From NCBI GenBank assembly GCA_027036015.1, contig JALVTH010000036.1, forward strand, positions 1 to 36,529: a DNA stretch of 36,529 nt, written 5' to 3'. Origin of the DNA: Campylobacteraceae bacterium (GTDB lineage: Bacteria > Campylobacterota > Campylobacteria > Campylobacterales > Sulfurovaceae). Numbering within the stretch: the stretch's first letter is position 1; each line of letters starts with the position of its first letter. Below the pieces are notes generated by a model. That model was given only the letters and a program-made list of their open reading frames with translations, was not told where the DNA came from and did not search any database. Made by a program: the position numbers and the translations under genes. Positions 9,418-18,831 of this stretch are shown here, one piece after another.

Positions 9418-10299
9418 TTATTTCATTGCTTCAACGCCACTGATAATTTCAATGAGCTCAGTTGTAATAGATTCTTGACGAGCTTTATTATAAGCCACCG
9501 TTAAGGTTTTTACCATTTCTTTAGCATTATTTGTTGCTGTATCCATTGCTTGCATTCTTGCACCATGTTCAGCTGCAAGAGAATCAATAAGTGTATAGTA
9601 ACTAATATATTCTAAATATCTATTAATTAGTGCTTCTAAAAGTGTATCATCATCAGGCTCCATTTCAAGCTCTGAAGTTGATACAGCTTTTGCTTGAAAC
9701 TCATTTGGATCTAACGGTAAAATATGATTCACTCTTACTTCTTGCGTAATCATATTTACATAACCATTGTGAACCATAATCACTTTTTGCGTTTTTCCAT
9801 CTAAATAGTCATTTACTACATTTTTTATAAATGCTGCTGCTGCTTCATATGTTGGTGCAGAGCTTAAATTTTCAATTTCGTCTAAAAGTTCTTTTTGCTT
9901 AAATTTATAATACGCAATTCCTTTTTTTCCAATAACTCTTAAGCGAACTTTAGCACCTTTATTTTCATATTCTTGCATGATGCCATTGGCAACTTTAATC
10001 GTTCGAGAGTTAAAAGCGCCACAAAGCCCTTTATCAGCAGTAACTACGATTAAATCAACAACATTTGGCTCTTTCACTACTTTAAAAAATGGATGATCCA
10101 AGTTTTCATTTGCTTTTGCTAAATTTATCGAAATTTCTTGAATCATCTCTGTAATTTTTTGTGCATATGCACGAGATTGCTTCGCCAAAAGTTCAGCTCT
10201 TCTCAATTTTGCTGATGAAACGAGCTTCATAGCACGCGTTGTTTTTTGTGTGCTTTTGACGCTTTTTATTTTTCTTTTAATATCTTTTAAGCTTGCCAT
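9418..10299 (-). CDS. atpG: ATP synthase F1 subunit gamma, 293 aa
   Basis: This is the central rotor shaft of F1. The N-terminal helix (MASLKDIKRKIKSVKSTQKTT, continuing into RAMKLVSSAKLRRA) and the C-terminal helix (ARMQAMDTATNNAKEMV, near ITTELIEIISGVEA) are the conserved coiled coil that enters the alpha-beta ring. The mid domain contains the usual VTADKGLCGAFNS. The length is standard. It lies between atpA (11 nt) and atpD (21 nt) in the same operon. Confidence 0.97.
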   Translation of the reverse strand: MASLKDIKRKIKSVKSTQKTTRAMKLVSSAKLRRAELLAKQSRAYAQKITEMIQEISINLAKANENLDHPFFKVVKEPNVVDLIVVTADKGLCGAFNSRTIKVANGIMQEYENKGAKVRLRVIGKKGIAYYKFKQKELLDEIENLSSAPTYEAAAAFIKNVVNDYLDGKTQKVIMVHNGYVNMITQEVRVNHILPLDPNEFQAKAVSTSELEMEPDDDTLLEALINRYLEYISYYTLIDSLAAEHGARMQAMDTATNNAKEMVKTLTVAYNKARQESITTELIEIISGVEAMK

Positions 10300-10310
10300 A
10301 ATTTAGCCTT

Positions 10311-11825
10311 TTAAGCTGTAAATTGAGATTTGAAATCCTCAAGTGCTTTTTTAAGCTCTGCTTCAATTTCGTCATCTAATTGTTTCTTTTCTCTAATTTG
10401 CTCTAAAATTTGTGGATACTTAGAATCAATAAAAAGATACAATTCTTTTTCAAACTTTGTTACTGCACTTACTGGAATATCGTCTAAATATCCTCTTGTT
10501 CCAGCATAAAGCGCTACAACTTGCTTTTCAATAGGAATTGGTGAATATGGTGGTTGTTTAAGAAGTTCAACCATTCTTTGACCACGCTCAAGCTGTTTTC
10601 TTGTTACTTCATCTAAATCACTTGCAAATTGAGCAAATGCCTGAAGTTCTCTATATGCTGCCAAATCAAGTCGAAGTGTACCAGATACTTGTTTTGTTGC
10701 TTTAATTTGTGCTGCCCCTCCAACGCGAGATACAGATAAACCAACGTTAATTGCTGGGCGGATACCTGCATTAAAAAGGTCAGTTTCAAGGAAAATTTGC
10801 CCATCAGTAATTGAAATAACATTTGTTGGAATATAAGCTGAAACATCTCCGGCTTGTGTTTCAATAATAGGAAATGCAGTAATTGAACCAGCCCCTAACT
10901 TATCATTTAATTTTGCTGCTCTCTCAAGCAATCTACTATGAAGATAAAATACATCCCCTGGATAAGCTTCGCGTCCTGGTGGTCTTCTTAAAATCAATGA
11001 CATTTCACGATATGCAACTGCATGCTTACTTAAATCGTCATAAAAAATTACTGCATGGCGACCATTGTCTCTGAAAAATTCAGCCAATGTAACACCGGCA
11101 TATGGAGCTAAAAATTGCATTGCCGCAGGATCAGCCGCACCTGCATTTACAATAATAGTATACTCCATTGCACCAGCTTCTTGCAATCTTTGTACTAAAT
11201 TAGCCACACTTGATTGTTTTTGTCCAATTGCAACGTAAATACAAATTACATCTTTACCTTTTTGGTTAATAATCGTATCGATTGCTAAAGTTGTTTTACC
11301 AGTTTGTCTATCACCAATAATAAGCTCTCTTTGTCCACGACCAACTGGAACTAACGCATCAATTGCTTTAATACCAGTTTCAAGTGGTTCGTGAACCGAT
11401 TTTCTTGCCATAATACCTGGTGCTTTTTCTTCTACAAATCTAAATTCACTTGCTTCGACAGGACCTTTACCATCAATTGGTTCCCCAAGAGGATTTACAA
11501 TTCTTCCAACAAGTGCATCGCCAACTGGCACTTTTAAAAGTTGACCAAGGCGTTTAACGCTCATTCCTTCACGAATAGATTCATATTTACCAAGAACAAC
11601 AATACCAACGCTGCCTTCTTCAAGGTTTAAAATCATTCCTTTAACGCCATTGTCAAACTCAACCATTTCACCTGCCATGGCGTTATTAAGTCCATATGCT
11701 TTTGCAACGCCATCTCCAATTGATACTACTTTACCAACTTCGTTTACATCAACTTCTATCTCAAAATTTTCAATTCTCTCTTTAATTAAAGAGCTAATCT
11801 CATCTGCTTGTAATTTTGTAGCCAC
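10311..11825 (-). CDS. atpA: ATP synthase F1 subunit alpha, 504 aa
   Basis: This is the non-catalytic nucleotide-binding subunit of F1. The P-loop [11 protein letters not shown] lies near residue 170. The ATP synthase signature [17 protein letters not shown] lies near 360, and [23 protein letters not shown] is also conserved. The length is standard. A GGAGAT-type ribosome binding site precedes the ATG. No anomaly was seen. Confidence 0.98.
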   Translation of the reverse strand: MATKLQADEISSLIKERIENFEIEVDVNEVGKVVSIGDGVAKAYGLNNAMAGEMVEFDNGVKGMILNLEEGSVGIVVLGKYESIREGMSVKRLGQLLKVPVGDALVGRIVNPLGEPIDGKGPVEASEFRFVEEKAPGIMARKSVHEPLETGIKAIDALVPVGRGQRELIIGDRQTGKTTLAIDTIINQKGKDVICIYVAIGQKQSSVANLVQRLQEAGAMEYTIIVNAGAADPAAMQFLAPYAGVTLAEFFRDNGRHAVIFYDDLSKHAVAYREMSLILRRPPGREAYPGDVFYLHSRLLERAAKLNDKLGAGSITAFPIIETQAGDVSAYIPTNVISITDGQIFLETDLFNAGIRPAINVGLSVSRVGGAAQIKATKQVSGTLRLDLAAYRELQAFAQFASDLDEVTRKQLERGQRMVELLKQPPYSPIPIEKQVVALYAGTRGYLDDIPVSAVTKFEKELYLFIDSKYPQILEQIREKKQLDDEIEAELKKALEDFKSQFTA

Positions 11826-11844
11826 AAAATCTCCTTTCTTCGTT

Positions 11845-12378
11845 TTAAAGTGCTTTTTGAATGTGTTTTAATAGAGCCTCTTTTACCATAGCTTTGGAAA
11901 AACTTAATTCCAAGCCTAAATCGCTCACCTCTACCCTAACCCCATCAATTTCACTTTGAATAGGATTTAAATGAATCGTTGCATTTGCATAGTTCGATAA
12001 TTTTTTCTCTAATTTCTCAAGTAACTCTTTACTTATTTCTTCTTTACTCTCAACCACTCCTTCAAAAGAGTTGCTTTGTAAGCGCATCTCTTTTTCTAAA
12101 ATTTGAGTCATTTCAGGAATAAAAATCAGTCGATCTTTTTGAGACATTAAAGTTAAAAGATTGACTACTTTTTTATCTAACTTATCTGCTACAGGAGTAA
12201 TTAAAACTTGAAATTTTTCTCCTTTTTTAATAAGAGGAGAAGTTAAGAAATCTTGAATTTTTTTGTCATTTACAATTGCATCACTCAATGCTCTTAAAAC
12301 TTGGAGCGTATCTTCAATCGATACGCCTTCAAGCTTTAAAAGTGCTTTTGCATACATTCTTGCTACTGCCGAATCCAT
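11845..12378 (-). CDS. atpH: ATP synthase F1 subunit delta, 177 aa
   Basis: This subunit attaches the peripheral stalk to the top of F1. The N-terminal helical domain begins [13 protein letters not shown], and the protein ends with the conserved pattern [20 protein letters not shown] before a C-terminal helix. The length is normal. Its ATG shares a base with the atpF stop codon, so translational coupling is likely. Confidence 0.95.
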   Translation of the reverse strand: MDSAVARMYAKALLKLEGVSIEDTLQVLRALSDAIVNDKKIQDFLTSPLIKKGEKFQVLITPVADKLDKKVVNLLTLMSQKDRLIFIPEMTQILEKEMRLQSNSFEGVVESKEEISKELLEKLEKKLSNYANATIHLNPIQSEIDGVRVEVSDLGLELSFSKAMVKEALLKHIQKAL

Positions 12379-12923
12379 TATGCCACCTCTTTTGTTACGA
12401 TGTTAAGAATCTTTTGAGCATCAAGTGGAATATCTTCAAGTGCAATGTTCTCGTTTAAAGTTTTTAGAGTAACTTCTCTAATTGTTTTTCTCTCTTCTAT
12501 CTCACACTTTTGCTCAAAAGTTTTTTGCATTGCTACCAATTCATCCTCAGTCATTTTTTCGATTTTCTCTTTTAAAAGAATCGCTTCTTTTTTTGCATCT
12601 TTTACGATTTCTTTTGCTTTTTCTTGCGCACTTGCAAGTTTTGCTTCTGCTTCTTCTTTTGCTTTTTTTGCAGCTTCTTTTTTATGCTCTATCTCTTGCA
12701 ATTCGTCTGCAATTGATTTAGTTCTTTTTTCTAAAAACTCTTTAATTGGATTTGCAAGAAGATAATACAAAAGCCCAACTAAAAGTGCAAAGTTAAAAAG
12801 TCTTGGAACAAAGTCGTTGTGTCTGCCAGTAATTTTAAAATATTGTTCAGCTAATGCACTCTCATGTGCAGCTAAAATTGCAGGAACTACAATAAAAAGT
12901 GTCGCTACCATTATCTTTTTCAT
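12378..12923 (-). CDS. atpF: ATP synthase F0 subunit b, 181 aa
   Basis: This is one of the two different b-type subunits of the peripheral stalk. A hydrophobic N-terminus that looks like a signal peptide (MKKIMVATLFIVVPAILAAH) is followed by a membrane segment (FNFALLVGLLYYLLANPIKEF, about residues 43-63) and then a long charged helix rich in K, E and A (about 65-150). Together with the next gene upstream (atpF') this gives a heterodimeric stalk, known from Campylobacterota, cyanobacteria and chloroplasts. Confidence 0.92.
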   Translation of the reverse strand: MKKIMVATLFIVVPAILAAHESALAEQYFKITGRHNDFVPRLFNFALLVGLLYYLLANPIKEFLEKRTKSIADELQEIEHKKEAAKKAKEEAEAKLASAQEKAKEIVKDAKKEAILLKEKIEKMTEDELVAMQKTFEQKCEIEERKTIREVTLKTLNENIALEDIPLDAQKILNIVTKEVA

Positions 12924-12932
12924 ATTAATCCT

Positions 12933-13355
12933 TTATAGCTGAGAAAACTTAGCTTTAAGAGACTCTTTGAGCAACGGCATTTGAGATAATAGTGCCGCTT
13001 TTACCTCTTGACTCTCTTTCTCTAAGCGTTTTTTGAACTCTTCGTAAGCTTTCTCAAGCTCAGCCTCTTTTTCTTGAAGTACCATATTTGCCTTTGCATT
13101 TGCTTCATCAAGTGCAGCTTGACGAATCGCAATTGCTTCTTGTTTTGCTTTGTTAATAAGCTTGGCTGCTTCTTTTTCTAAATCGCTCGCTCCATCTTCT
13201 AAAGAAGTTGCTTCTTCTAAATCTTTTCTAATAGTTCTATCACGTTGATCCATAAAGTTTACCATTGGCTCATAGAGCGATTTATTTAAGTAAACAAGCA
13301 AGCCTAAAAAGACAAGCAAAACCACTAACATCAACGAAGGTATCAGTTCTAGCAT
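12933..13355 (-). CDS. atpF': ATP synthase F0 subunit b', 140 aa
   Basis: This is the second peripheral-stalk subunit. One membrane segment near the N-terminus (LIPSLMLVVLLVFLGLLVYL) is followed by an uninterrupted charged helix to the end. I start it at the ATG at 13355 (MLELIPSLML), because an excellent ribosome binding site, AGGAGGG, lies 3-9 nt upstream. An in-frame ATG at 13379 lies upstream of that site and would read through it, so it is rejected. This is the first gene of the ATP synthase cluster, 61 nt after parB. Confidence 0.92.
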   Translation of the reverse strand: MLELIPSLMLVVLLVFLGLLVYLNKSLYEPMVNFMDQRDRTIRKDLEEATSLEDGASDLEKEAAKLINKAKQEAIAIRQAALDEANAKANMVLQEKEAELEKAYEEFKKRLEKESQEVKAALLSQMPLLKESLKAKFSQL

Positions 13356-13385
13356 TCGCCCTCCTATTAAAATATGCAAAATTCT

Positions 13386-13407
13386 ACCATTTTGCTTTTT
13401 AAATGGT
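13386..13407 (-). promoter_or_regulatory. hairpin between parB and the ATP synthase operon
   Basis: ACCATTT (13386-13392) and AAATGGT (13401-13407) form a perfect 7-bp inverted repeat with an 8-nt loop, directly downstream of the parB stop codon. No U-run follows it on the minus strand beyond ATTTT, so it is at best a leaky terminator or an RNA-stability element. A TATTTTAAT-like box lies just downstream, before the atpF' ribosome binding site, and may be the ATP synthase promoter. Confidence 0.35.
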
Positions 13408-13416
13408 GGTTAATTT

Positions 13417-14298
13417 TTAGGATTTTTTTATGAAGTCGATAAATTTGAGTAATTCTTTCTCAGATGAGAGTAAAATCTCTACACTTTGCCCTTTTACTTT
13501 TACTTTAAAAGGAAGATTTTGCGTAATTTCATTGATATATTCTTTTGAAATTTTAAATTTTTTATCCCCTTTAGTAACACTTTTTATCTCTTTGTTACTA
13601 TTTTTGTGTTTTTTTAATAACTCTTCGGTTTCTCTTACGCTTAATTTTTGTCCTATAATAGAATCTACGACTACTTTTTGCTCATTTTGTGAGAGATTTA
13701 CTAAAATTTTTGCATGCCCTTGTGTAATTTTATTTTGCAATAGTGCATCTTTTGCATAATCGCTTAAGTGCAAAAGCCGTAAAGTATTAGTAATTTGTGA
13801 ACGGCTCTTATTAACAATTTGAGCCAACTCTTCATGCGTAATGTTATGCACTTCTAAAAGTTCTTTATAAGAGAGTGCCAATTCAATTGGATTTAAATTT
13901 TCTCTTTGAATGTTTTCAATAAGAGCAAGTTCTCTTAAGCGAAGTTCATCAAGTTCAACTTGTGCAATAATAGCTTTAATTGTAGGTAGATTTGCAAGTT
14001 TTGAAGCTCTAAGTCTTCGCTCACCAGCAATTAAAATATAGCGATCGTTATGCTCAATAACAACGATTGGTTGCAATAAGCCATGCTGTTTAATAGAGTT
14101 TGCAAGCTCTTGCAGCTTTTCTTCATCAAAATATTTGCGCGGCTGATAAGGATTTGGATCGATTAAATCAATCTCAATTTCACTAATAGCCTCGCTCTTT
14201 TCATCGTTAATGACTTCTTTAAATTGCGACTCGTAATTTTGGCCAATTTCACTTAAAATATCTCCTAAGCCTTTTCCTAATGCACTTTTTCTTGCCAT
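13417..14298 (-). CDS. parB: chromosome partitioning protein ParB, 293 aa
   Basis: This is the parS-binding CTP switch of the chromosome segregation system. The N-terminal nuclease-like/CTPase domain carries PNPYQPRKYFDEEKLQELA, LLQPIVV and the C-box-like AGERRLRASKLA (about residues 50-120). ENIQRENLNPIELALSYKEL follows, then a helix-turn-helix region for parS (about 150-215), and a C-terminal dimerisation part. The length is normal. It starts 1 nt after the parA stop codon. Confidence 0.96.
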   Translation of the reverse strand: MARKSALGKGLGDILSEIGQNYESQFKEVINDEKSEAISEIEIDLIDPNPYQPRKYFDEEKLQELANSIKQHGLLQPIVVIEHNDRYILIAGERRLRASKLANLPTIKAIIAQVELDELRLRELALIENIQRENLNPIELALSYKELLEVHNITHEELAQIVNKSRSQITNTLRLLHLSDYAKDALLQNKITQGHAKILVNLSQNEQKVVVDSIIGQKLSVRETEELLKKHKNSNKEIKSVTKGDKKFKISKEYINEITQNLPFKVKVKGQSVEILLSSEKELLKFIDFIKKS

Positions 14299-14299
14299 T

Positions 14300-15082
14300 T
14301 TACTTACTCTTTAATACTGCTGCAGCTAAAGCTTTATATGCAAGTGAACCTTTAGAATTTGCCGCATACGTAACTACTGGTTTTCCAAAACTTGGACTCT
14401 CAGCAACTTTTACATTTCTTGGAATTACAATATACTCTTTTTGCAATTTAAAAAGCTTATCTTTAAAGTGATACTCAATATCGGCTAAAACTTGCTTTGA
14501 TAAATTATTTTGCGACGAATACATTGTTGGCAAAAAGCCTTTGACTTTTAATTTTGGATTAATCGATTTTTTAATTAAGGTAATGGTATTTAAAAGTTGT
14601 GCTAAACCCTCAAGTGCAAAGAACTCACACTGAATTGGAATAATAACTGAATCAGAAGCACTTAAAGCATTAATCGTGATTGGTCCAAGAGCTGGAGGTG
14701 AATCAATAATAATAAAATCGTAATTATTCTTAATTTTTGCAAGTTTTTCGCGTAAAATTACTTCTCTTTTTTTATTTTTCTTATCGTAAAACTCTTTTTC
14801 AATCCCAATAACGCTTAAATTTGATGGTACCAAATCTAAATTTTTAAATTCTGTTTTTAAAATTACCTCTTCAACTTCTTTTACTCCAGTTAATACATGA
14901 TAGATGTTAAATTCAAAGCTATTTCTACTATATCCTAAATTGGTAGTAGCATTAGCTTGCGGATCTAAGTCAACTAAGAGCACCTTTTTCCCATTATTGG
15001 CTAAAGATGCCGCTAAGTTAACTGCAGTCGTCGTTTTACCCACTCCACCTTTTTGATTTGCAATACTAATTACTTCACTCAT
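14300..15082 (-). CDS. parA: chromosome partitioning ATPase ParA/Soj, 260 aa
   Basis: This is a deviant Walker A ATPase that positions ParB-parS complexes. The deviant P-loop [20 protein letters not shown] lies at residues 8-27, Walker A' ([16 protein letters not shown]) near 40, and Walker B ([18 protein letters not shown]) near 120. There is no N-terminal DNA-binding extension, so this is the small chromosomal type. Its start overlaps the birA stop codon by 4 nt (ATGA). Confidence 0.96.
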   Translation of the reverse strand: MSEVISIANQKGGVGKTTTAVNLAASLANNGKKVLLVDLDPQANATTNLGYSRNSFEFNIYHVLTGVKEVEEVILKTEFKNLDLVPSNLSVIGIEKEFYDKKNKKREVILREKLAKIKNNYDFIIIDSPPALGPITINALSASDSVIIPIQCEFFALEGLAQLLNTITLIKKSINPKLKVKGFLPTMYSSQNNLSKQVLADIEYHFKDKLFKLQKEYIVIPRNVKVAESPSFGKPVVTYAANSKGSLAYKALAAAVLKSK

Positions 15083-15714
15083 CGTAAACTATAAATCCTT
15101 TCGTTATCTATCATTATGGAACCATCATTTAATAAAGTAGCATTTTTTAAAGAAGTTTTTTTGCCTTTAACATGAACGAAAAACTCAAAACTTCTTTTAA
15201 ATTCTAACCTAAATTTACTAAAAATCTCCTGCCATTTAGGCGCCTTTTCTAATAGTAAAAAATATGATTCTAAGAGGCTATTTACGCTATTTTTTAACTT
15301 TACATAACCATAATTTTCATCTCTTGGAACTAAATTAACACCAATTCCAACCACAAAAGTATTTTGAAAAAAATTTGTCACAACTCCTCCACATTTTTTA
15401 TCAATTTTATAAAAATCGTTTGGCCATTTTAAAAAAACTTCTTTATCATCTTTGCTTATAAGCTCTTTTAAAAGATAGGCAAAATAGATAGAGGCTGAAC
15501 TTACTGCCAAATCATTGGGTAATTTTTCTTTTTCAATAGCAAAAGAAAAGAGCAAATCCCCCTCTTTTGCCTCCCATCTGTTGCCTCTGCTCCCAATGCC
15601 GTTACTTTGTCTTTTTGCAATAACTGCTACATTTTTACTCAACTTTTTCTTTTTAATAGCCTCTATTAAATAAAGTTGCGTTGAGGGCAACTCGTCAAAG
15701 TAAAGAATCTCCAA
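15079..15714 (-). CDS. birA: biotin-[acetyl-CoA-carboxylase] ligase, 211 aa
   Basis: This enzyme attaches biotin to the carrier protein of acetyl-CoA carboxylase. The ligase-domain motifs are visible: STQLYL (substrate loop), [25 protein letters not shown] (the GRGRxxR-like biotinyl-AMP loop in a divergent form, about residues 35-60), and FLKWPNDFY near 100. There is no N-terminal helix-turn-helix, so it is an enzyme only and not a repressor. It starts with TTG (15714), preceded by AAAGG at good spacing, and overlaps the fmt 3' end by 20 nt. Confidence 0.88.
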   Translation of the reverse strand: MEILYFDELPSTQLYLIEAIKKKKLSKNVAVIAKRQSNGIGSRGNRWEAKEGDLLFSFAIEKEKLPNDLAVSSASIYFAYLLKELISKDDKEVFLKWPNDFYKIDKKCGGVVTNFFQNTFVVGIGVNLVPRDENYGYVKLKNSVNSLLESYFLLLEKAPKWQEIFSKFRLEFKRSFEFFVHVKGKKTSLKNATLLNDGSIMIDNERIYSLR

Positions 15715-16606
15715 CTTTAAGCCTTTGCCCTATTAAATAAGCTTTTGCACTCATTTTCTTTTTTGATTTTGGCTGAAGAGAGCCAATTTTAACTTTTCCT
15801 TTATTACAAGTAACGATGATTGCTTCATCTTCAATAGCAACAATCTTTGCCGCTTCATTTTGACTTTCACTCTCAATGAGTTTCACGTCAAAAAGTTTCA
15901 TTCCATTTTCTAAAAATACTCCTGGCCAACCATAATAAGCTCGATATTTATTAAAAAGAGTCTTTGCATCTTTAAAATCAACTAAGCCATCTTCTTTCTT
16001 AACTTTAGAACACTTACTTGATAGAGCATCAATTTGTTTGATTGGATTAATCTCTTTCCATCGTTTTAACACTTTTACAATTAAAGAGCCTCCAAGTTTT
16101 GCCAATATTTGCATCATCTCTTCTAAATTGTTTGCTTTTTCTACTTCAAAAATGCTAAAACCCAAAATATCTCCACAATCTAAGCCCTCATCCATAAGCA
16201 TAGCGCTAACCCCACTTATTTTATCATCATTTAAAAAACACTCTTGAATGGGCGAAGCTCCTCTATATTTTGGTAAAATAGAAGCGTGTAGATTAATACA
16301 TGGGGCTATTTCTAAAATCTCTTTTGGAAGCAAAAGCCCATATGCAGCCACAACAATAAAATCTGGGTTTAATTCTTTTAATTTTTGAATAAGTGCTTCA
16401 TCTTTTAAACTTAAAGGTTGCAAAACTTCAATCCCTTTATTTAAAGCTAACACTTTTACTGGCGGGGGAGTGAGAATTTTTTTTCTTCCGACTGGGCGAT
16501 CTGGTTGGGTTAAAACTAAAGTAACTTCAAATTCTTTATCATTTAATAAGGCTTCTAAAATTGTTTTTGCATAGTTGGGCGTGCCCATAAAAATAATCTT
16601 TTTCAC
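15695..16606 (-). CDS. fmt: methionyl-tRNA formyltransferase, 303 aa
   Basis: This enzyme formylates initiator Met-tRNA. Conserved features are [17 protein letters not shown] at the start, [10 protein letters not shown], and the catalytic block [19 protein letters not shown] (near residue 105) with DEGLDCGDI. The C-terminal OB-like domain spans about 200-303. I choose the GTG at 16606, which overlaps the proB stop codon (GTGA) and has AGGA 6-7 nt upstream. The ATG at 16639 would add eleven residues that resemble nothing in the family. A parS-like sequence lies inside the gene (15879-15894). Confidence 0.93.
   Translation of the reverse strand: MKKIIFMGTPNYAKTILEALLNDKEFEVTLVLTQPDRPVGRKKILTPPPVKVLALNKGIEVLQPLSLKDEALIQKLKELNPDFIVVAAYGLLLPKEILEIAPCINLHASILPKYRGASPIQECFLNDDKISGVSAMLMDEGLDCGDILGFSIFEVEKANNLEEMMQILAKLGGSLIVKVLKRWKEINPIKQIDALSSKCSKVKKEDGLVDFKDAKTLFNKYRAYYGWPGVFLENGMKLFDVKLIESESQNEAAKIVAIEDEAIIVTCNKGKVKIGSLQPKSKKKMSAKAYLIGQRLKVGDSLL
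15879..15894 (+). promoter_or_regulatory. degenerate parS-like site inside fmt
   Basis: AGTTTCACGTCAAAAA matches the common bacterial parS consensus TGTTTCACGTGAAACA at 13 of 16 positions, with the core TTTCACGT intact. It lies 0.8 kb upstream of parA on the transcribed path. parS sites often cluster near parAB, but no second copy was found in the window. Confidence 0.3.
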
Positions 16607-17382
16607 AGAGTTTCCTTTATAAAAAGAGTTCCTCCACAATGTTCATTTGCTAAGAGAAATGATTTAACGTCACTCAAATCAAAGCCACTTGAAAGAAATG
16701 TTGGGATGCTGCGCTCAAGCAAAAAATTTGCAGCCTGTAATTTTGTTACAATGCCTCCTGTTGCAAATTCATTATTTGGACTTTTTGGAGCAATAAGTTC
16801 ATTTTGATTTAATTTATGAACTATTTTAATTGGTTTTGCATCTTTATTTTTATTTGGATCATCAGTATAATAAGCATCAATATCACTTAAAATAACTAAT
16901 AAATCGGCATCAAAATAGTATGCCACATGAGCTGAGAGTCTATCATTATCTCCAAAAAGCAATTCTTCAGTTGCCGTTACATCATTTTCGTTTACAATTG
17001 GTAAAACTTTATTTTTTAAAAGCTCTTCAATTGCACATCGTGCGTGTTTAGTTCGCTTTCTTGAATCAAAATCGTCAGCTGTTAATAAGATTTGAGCCGT
17101 AATGATTTCATATTTTTCAAAAAGCTTTTGATACTCTCTTAATAGATGTGGCTGTCCAATTGCTGCTAAGGCTTGTTTTTTGGCAATATCACTTTTATCT
17201 AAATGCAACTTTGTAAAACCAGCCGCAACAGCACCAGAGCTTACTAAAATAATCTCTTTTTCCATTTTATGAAGCTCTACTAAAAACTCAACTAAGGCTT
17301 TTAAACGCTTTTTTGCCAAAGCTCCATCTTGAGTTAAAACGTGTGATCCTACTTTTATAACAACTCGTTTAAACTCTTTCAC
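16603..17382 (-). CDS. proB: glutamate 5-kinase, 259 aa
   Basis: This is the first enzyme of proline biosynthesis from glutamate. The amino acid kinase fold is shown by [10 protein letters not shown] at the start, [11 protein letters not shown] near residue 45, [25 protein letters not shown] near 140, [13 protein letters not shown] near 170, and a [11 protein letters not shown] substrate loop near 215. The C-terminal PUA domain of E. coli ProB is missing, normal for this phylum. It overlaps both obg (ATGA) and fmt (GTGA) by 4 nt. Confidence 0.95.
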   Translation of the reverse strand: MKEFKRVVIKVGSHVLTQDGALAKKRLKALVEFLVELHKMEKEIILVSSGAVAAGFTKLHLDKSDIAKKQALAAIGQPHLLREYQKLFEKYEIITAQILLTADDFDSRKRTKHARCAIEELLKNKVLPIVNENDVTATEELLFGDNDRLSAHVAYYFDADLLVILSDIDAYYTDDPNKNKDAKPIKIVHKLNQNELIAPKSPNNEFATGGIVTKLQAANFLLERSIPTFLSSGFDLSDVKSFLLANEHCGGTLFIKETL

Positions 17383-18476
17383 TTATTTGCCTTTACAATA
17401 TTATAGAGCATAAATTTAAGAGCTTCTAAATTGAGGTGTGCAACGGAAGAAATTGGCAAAATAAACGCTGGTTTATCCCTTTCAAGTTCTTCCCATTCCT
17501 CTTTTTCTTGTAAGTAGCTTAAATAATTTGAGCTTGCACCAAATTTTTGCGCACCATTATTTGGCTCTAGTCCTAAAGAGACGATAAAATGCTTTATTTT
17601 TTTATTAAGCTCTTGAGTAGATAAAGCATCAATTTTAGTTATTGCAATGGCAAAATGTTTTTGAGCCAATTTTTGCGAATATTTTTTAAGCTCCTCTTGC
17701 AAGCTTTGATATTGATACTCCATTTGACGATAATTACTTGCATCTATCATAAATAAAAGTGTATTAGTTCGCTCAATATGGCGCAAAAATTCAAGCCCAA
17801 GCCCTCTTCCATCACTTGCACCTTCAATAATTCCAGGAATATCAGCCATTAAAAAATCTTCAAACTCACTAACTCTAACAACGCCAAGTTTTGGTGTTAG
17901 CGTTGTAAATTCATAATTGGCAATTTCTGGTTTAGCATTTGAGAGCGTTGCAATTAAAGTTGATTTTCCAACATTTGGAAAGCCAACAAGCCCAACATCA
18001 GCAATTGATTTTAGCTCTAATCTAATTTTTTTTGTAATTCCAGGAAGTCCTGGCTGAGCATAGGTTGGGCGCTGGTTGGTTGGCGATTTAAAATGAACGT
18101 TTCCAAGCCCGCCTTTGCCTCCTTCTAAAAAAAGCACTTTTTCTCCTTCTTTAGTTAAATCAAGTAACAATTCGTTGGTTTGAGCATCAAATACTTGCGT
18201 TCCAGGCGGCACAATTAAAATTAAATCTTCTCCTTTTTTTCCAAAGCGTTTTTTTCCTTGTCCTGGTTGGCCATTTTTAGCTTTGAGATGACGCTTTCCA
18301 CGATAAAAGGCTAAAGTGTGCGTATTTCTATCAACTTTAAAATAAACGCTTCCTCCCTTTCCCCCATCTCCGCCATCTGGTCCACCTTTTTGCACAAATT
18401 TTTCAGTATGAAACGAAACACAGCCAGCCCCGCCTTTTCCAGAGCTAACAAGCAACTCCACTTTATCAATAAACAT
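17379..18476 (-). CDS. obg: GTPase Obg/CgtA, 365 aa
   Basis: This is an essential ribosome-associated GTPase linked to 50S assembly and stress control. The glycine-rich Obg domain covers about residues 1-155 ([31 protein letters not shown]). The G domain follows: [14 protein letters not shown] (G1), [12 protein letters not shown] (G2), [22 protein letters not shown] (G3), AITKIDAL (G4) and ISSVA (G5). It lacks a long C-terminal tail. In Campylobacter the ribosomal protein genes rplU and rpmA lie upstream; here a yciH-like gene takes that place. Confidence 0.97.
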   Translation of the reverse strand: MFIDKVELLVSSGKGGAGCVSFHTEKFVQKGGPDGGDGGKGGSVYFKVDRNTHTLAFYRGKRHLKAKNGQPGQGKKRFGKKGEDLILIVPPGTQVFDAQTNELLLDLTKEGEKVLFLEGGKGGLGNVHFKSPTNQRPTYAQPGLPGITKKIRLELKSIADVGLVGFPNVGKSTLIATLSNAKPEIANYEFTTLTPKLGVVRVSEFEDFLMADIPGIIEGASDGRGLGLEFLRHIERTNTLLFMIDASNYRQMEYQYQSLQEELKKYSQKLAQKHFAIAITKIDALSTQELNKKIKHFIVSLGLEPNNGAQKFGASSNYLSYLQEKEEWEELERDKPAFILPISSVAHLNLEALKFMLYNIVKANK

Positions 18477-18500
18477 CTATTACCTTTAAATTTTTTTGCA

Positions 18501-18506
18501 ATTATA
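18501..18506 (-). promoter_or_regulatory. -10 box of the obg-proB-fmt-birA-parAB operon
   Basis: On the minus strand TGCTATAATTGC holds a perfect TATAAT with an upstream TG, 24-30 nt before the obg ATG. An AAAGGTAA ribosome binding site follows. The gap of 37 nt between the yciH-like gene and obg is the largest between 24.0 and 14.3 kb on this strand, which supports a separate operon start. Confidence 0.55.
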
Positions 18507-18513
18507 GCAAATC

Positions 18514-18822
18514 TTATTTTTTAAATCGAAAGTTTTTTGATTTGAGTAACTCTTTAAGCAAAGTGTGATCACCTTGAAGTTCAATAGAGTTTTGCTTGAT
18601 AGTTCCACCAACACCTAAATGGCTTTTGAGCTCTTTAAGAAGCTTTTTTAACTCTTTTTTTTCAAGAAAAAACTCTCCAACAATCGTTACAACTTTATTT
18701 TTTCTTTTTTGCTTTTGAATGGTTAAACTATGCTCTTTTGGAGTTAATATTTTCTTTTTTTCCTCTTCAAAACTCCAGCCATCTTCAAATTTTGCCCCCA
18801 TTTCAAAAAGATTTTTTCGCAT
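18514..18822 (-). CDS. SUI1/eIF1-like protein, YciH family, 102 aa
   Basis: The C-terminal half carries the SUI1 signature: VTIVGEFFLEKKELKKLLKE, then GVGGTIKQNSIELQGDH (about residues 70-86), then LLKELLKSKNF. Bacterial YciH binds the 30S subunit and can act on start-site selection in vitro; its role in cells is poorly known. The length (102) is typical. It starts 9 nt after the yaaA stop codon and ends 37 nt before the obg start. Confidence 0.85.
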   Translation of the reverse strand: MRKNLFEMGAKFEDGWSFEEEKKKILTPKEHSLTIQKQKRKNKVVTIVGEFFLEKKELKKLLKELKSHLGVGGTIKQNSIELQGDHTLLKELLKSKNFRFKK

Positions 18823-18831
18823 TTAAATCCT

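Noticed and set aside
12445-12765. Long plus-strand open frames opposite the ATP synthase b subunit (12445-12765, 12482-12721)
   Set aside because: They lie fully antisense to atpF, have a low-complexity S/F/L-rich composition, and have no ribosome binding site. They are shadows of the lysine/alanine-rich coding strand.
13356-13379. Longer start for ATP synthase b' at 13379
   Set aside because: The extension would include the AGGAGGG ribosome binding site that serves the ATG at 13355.
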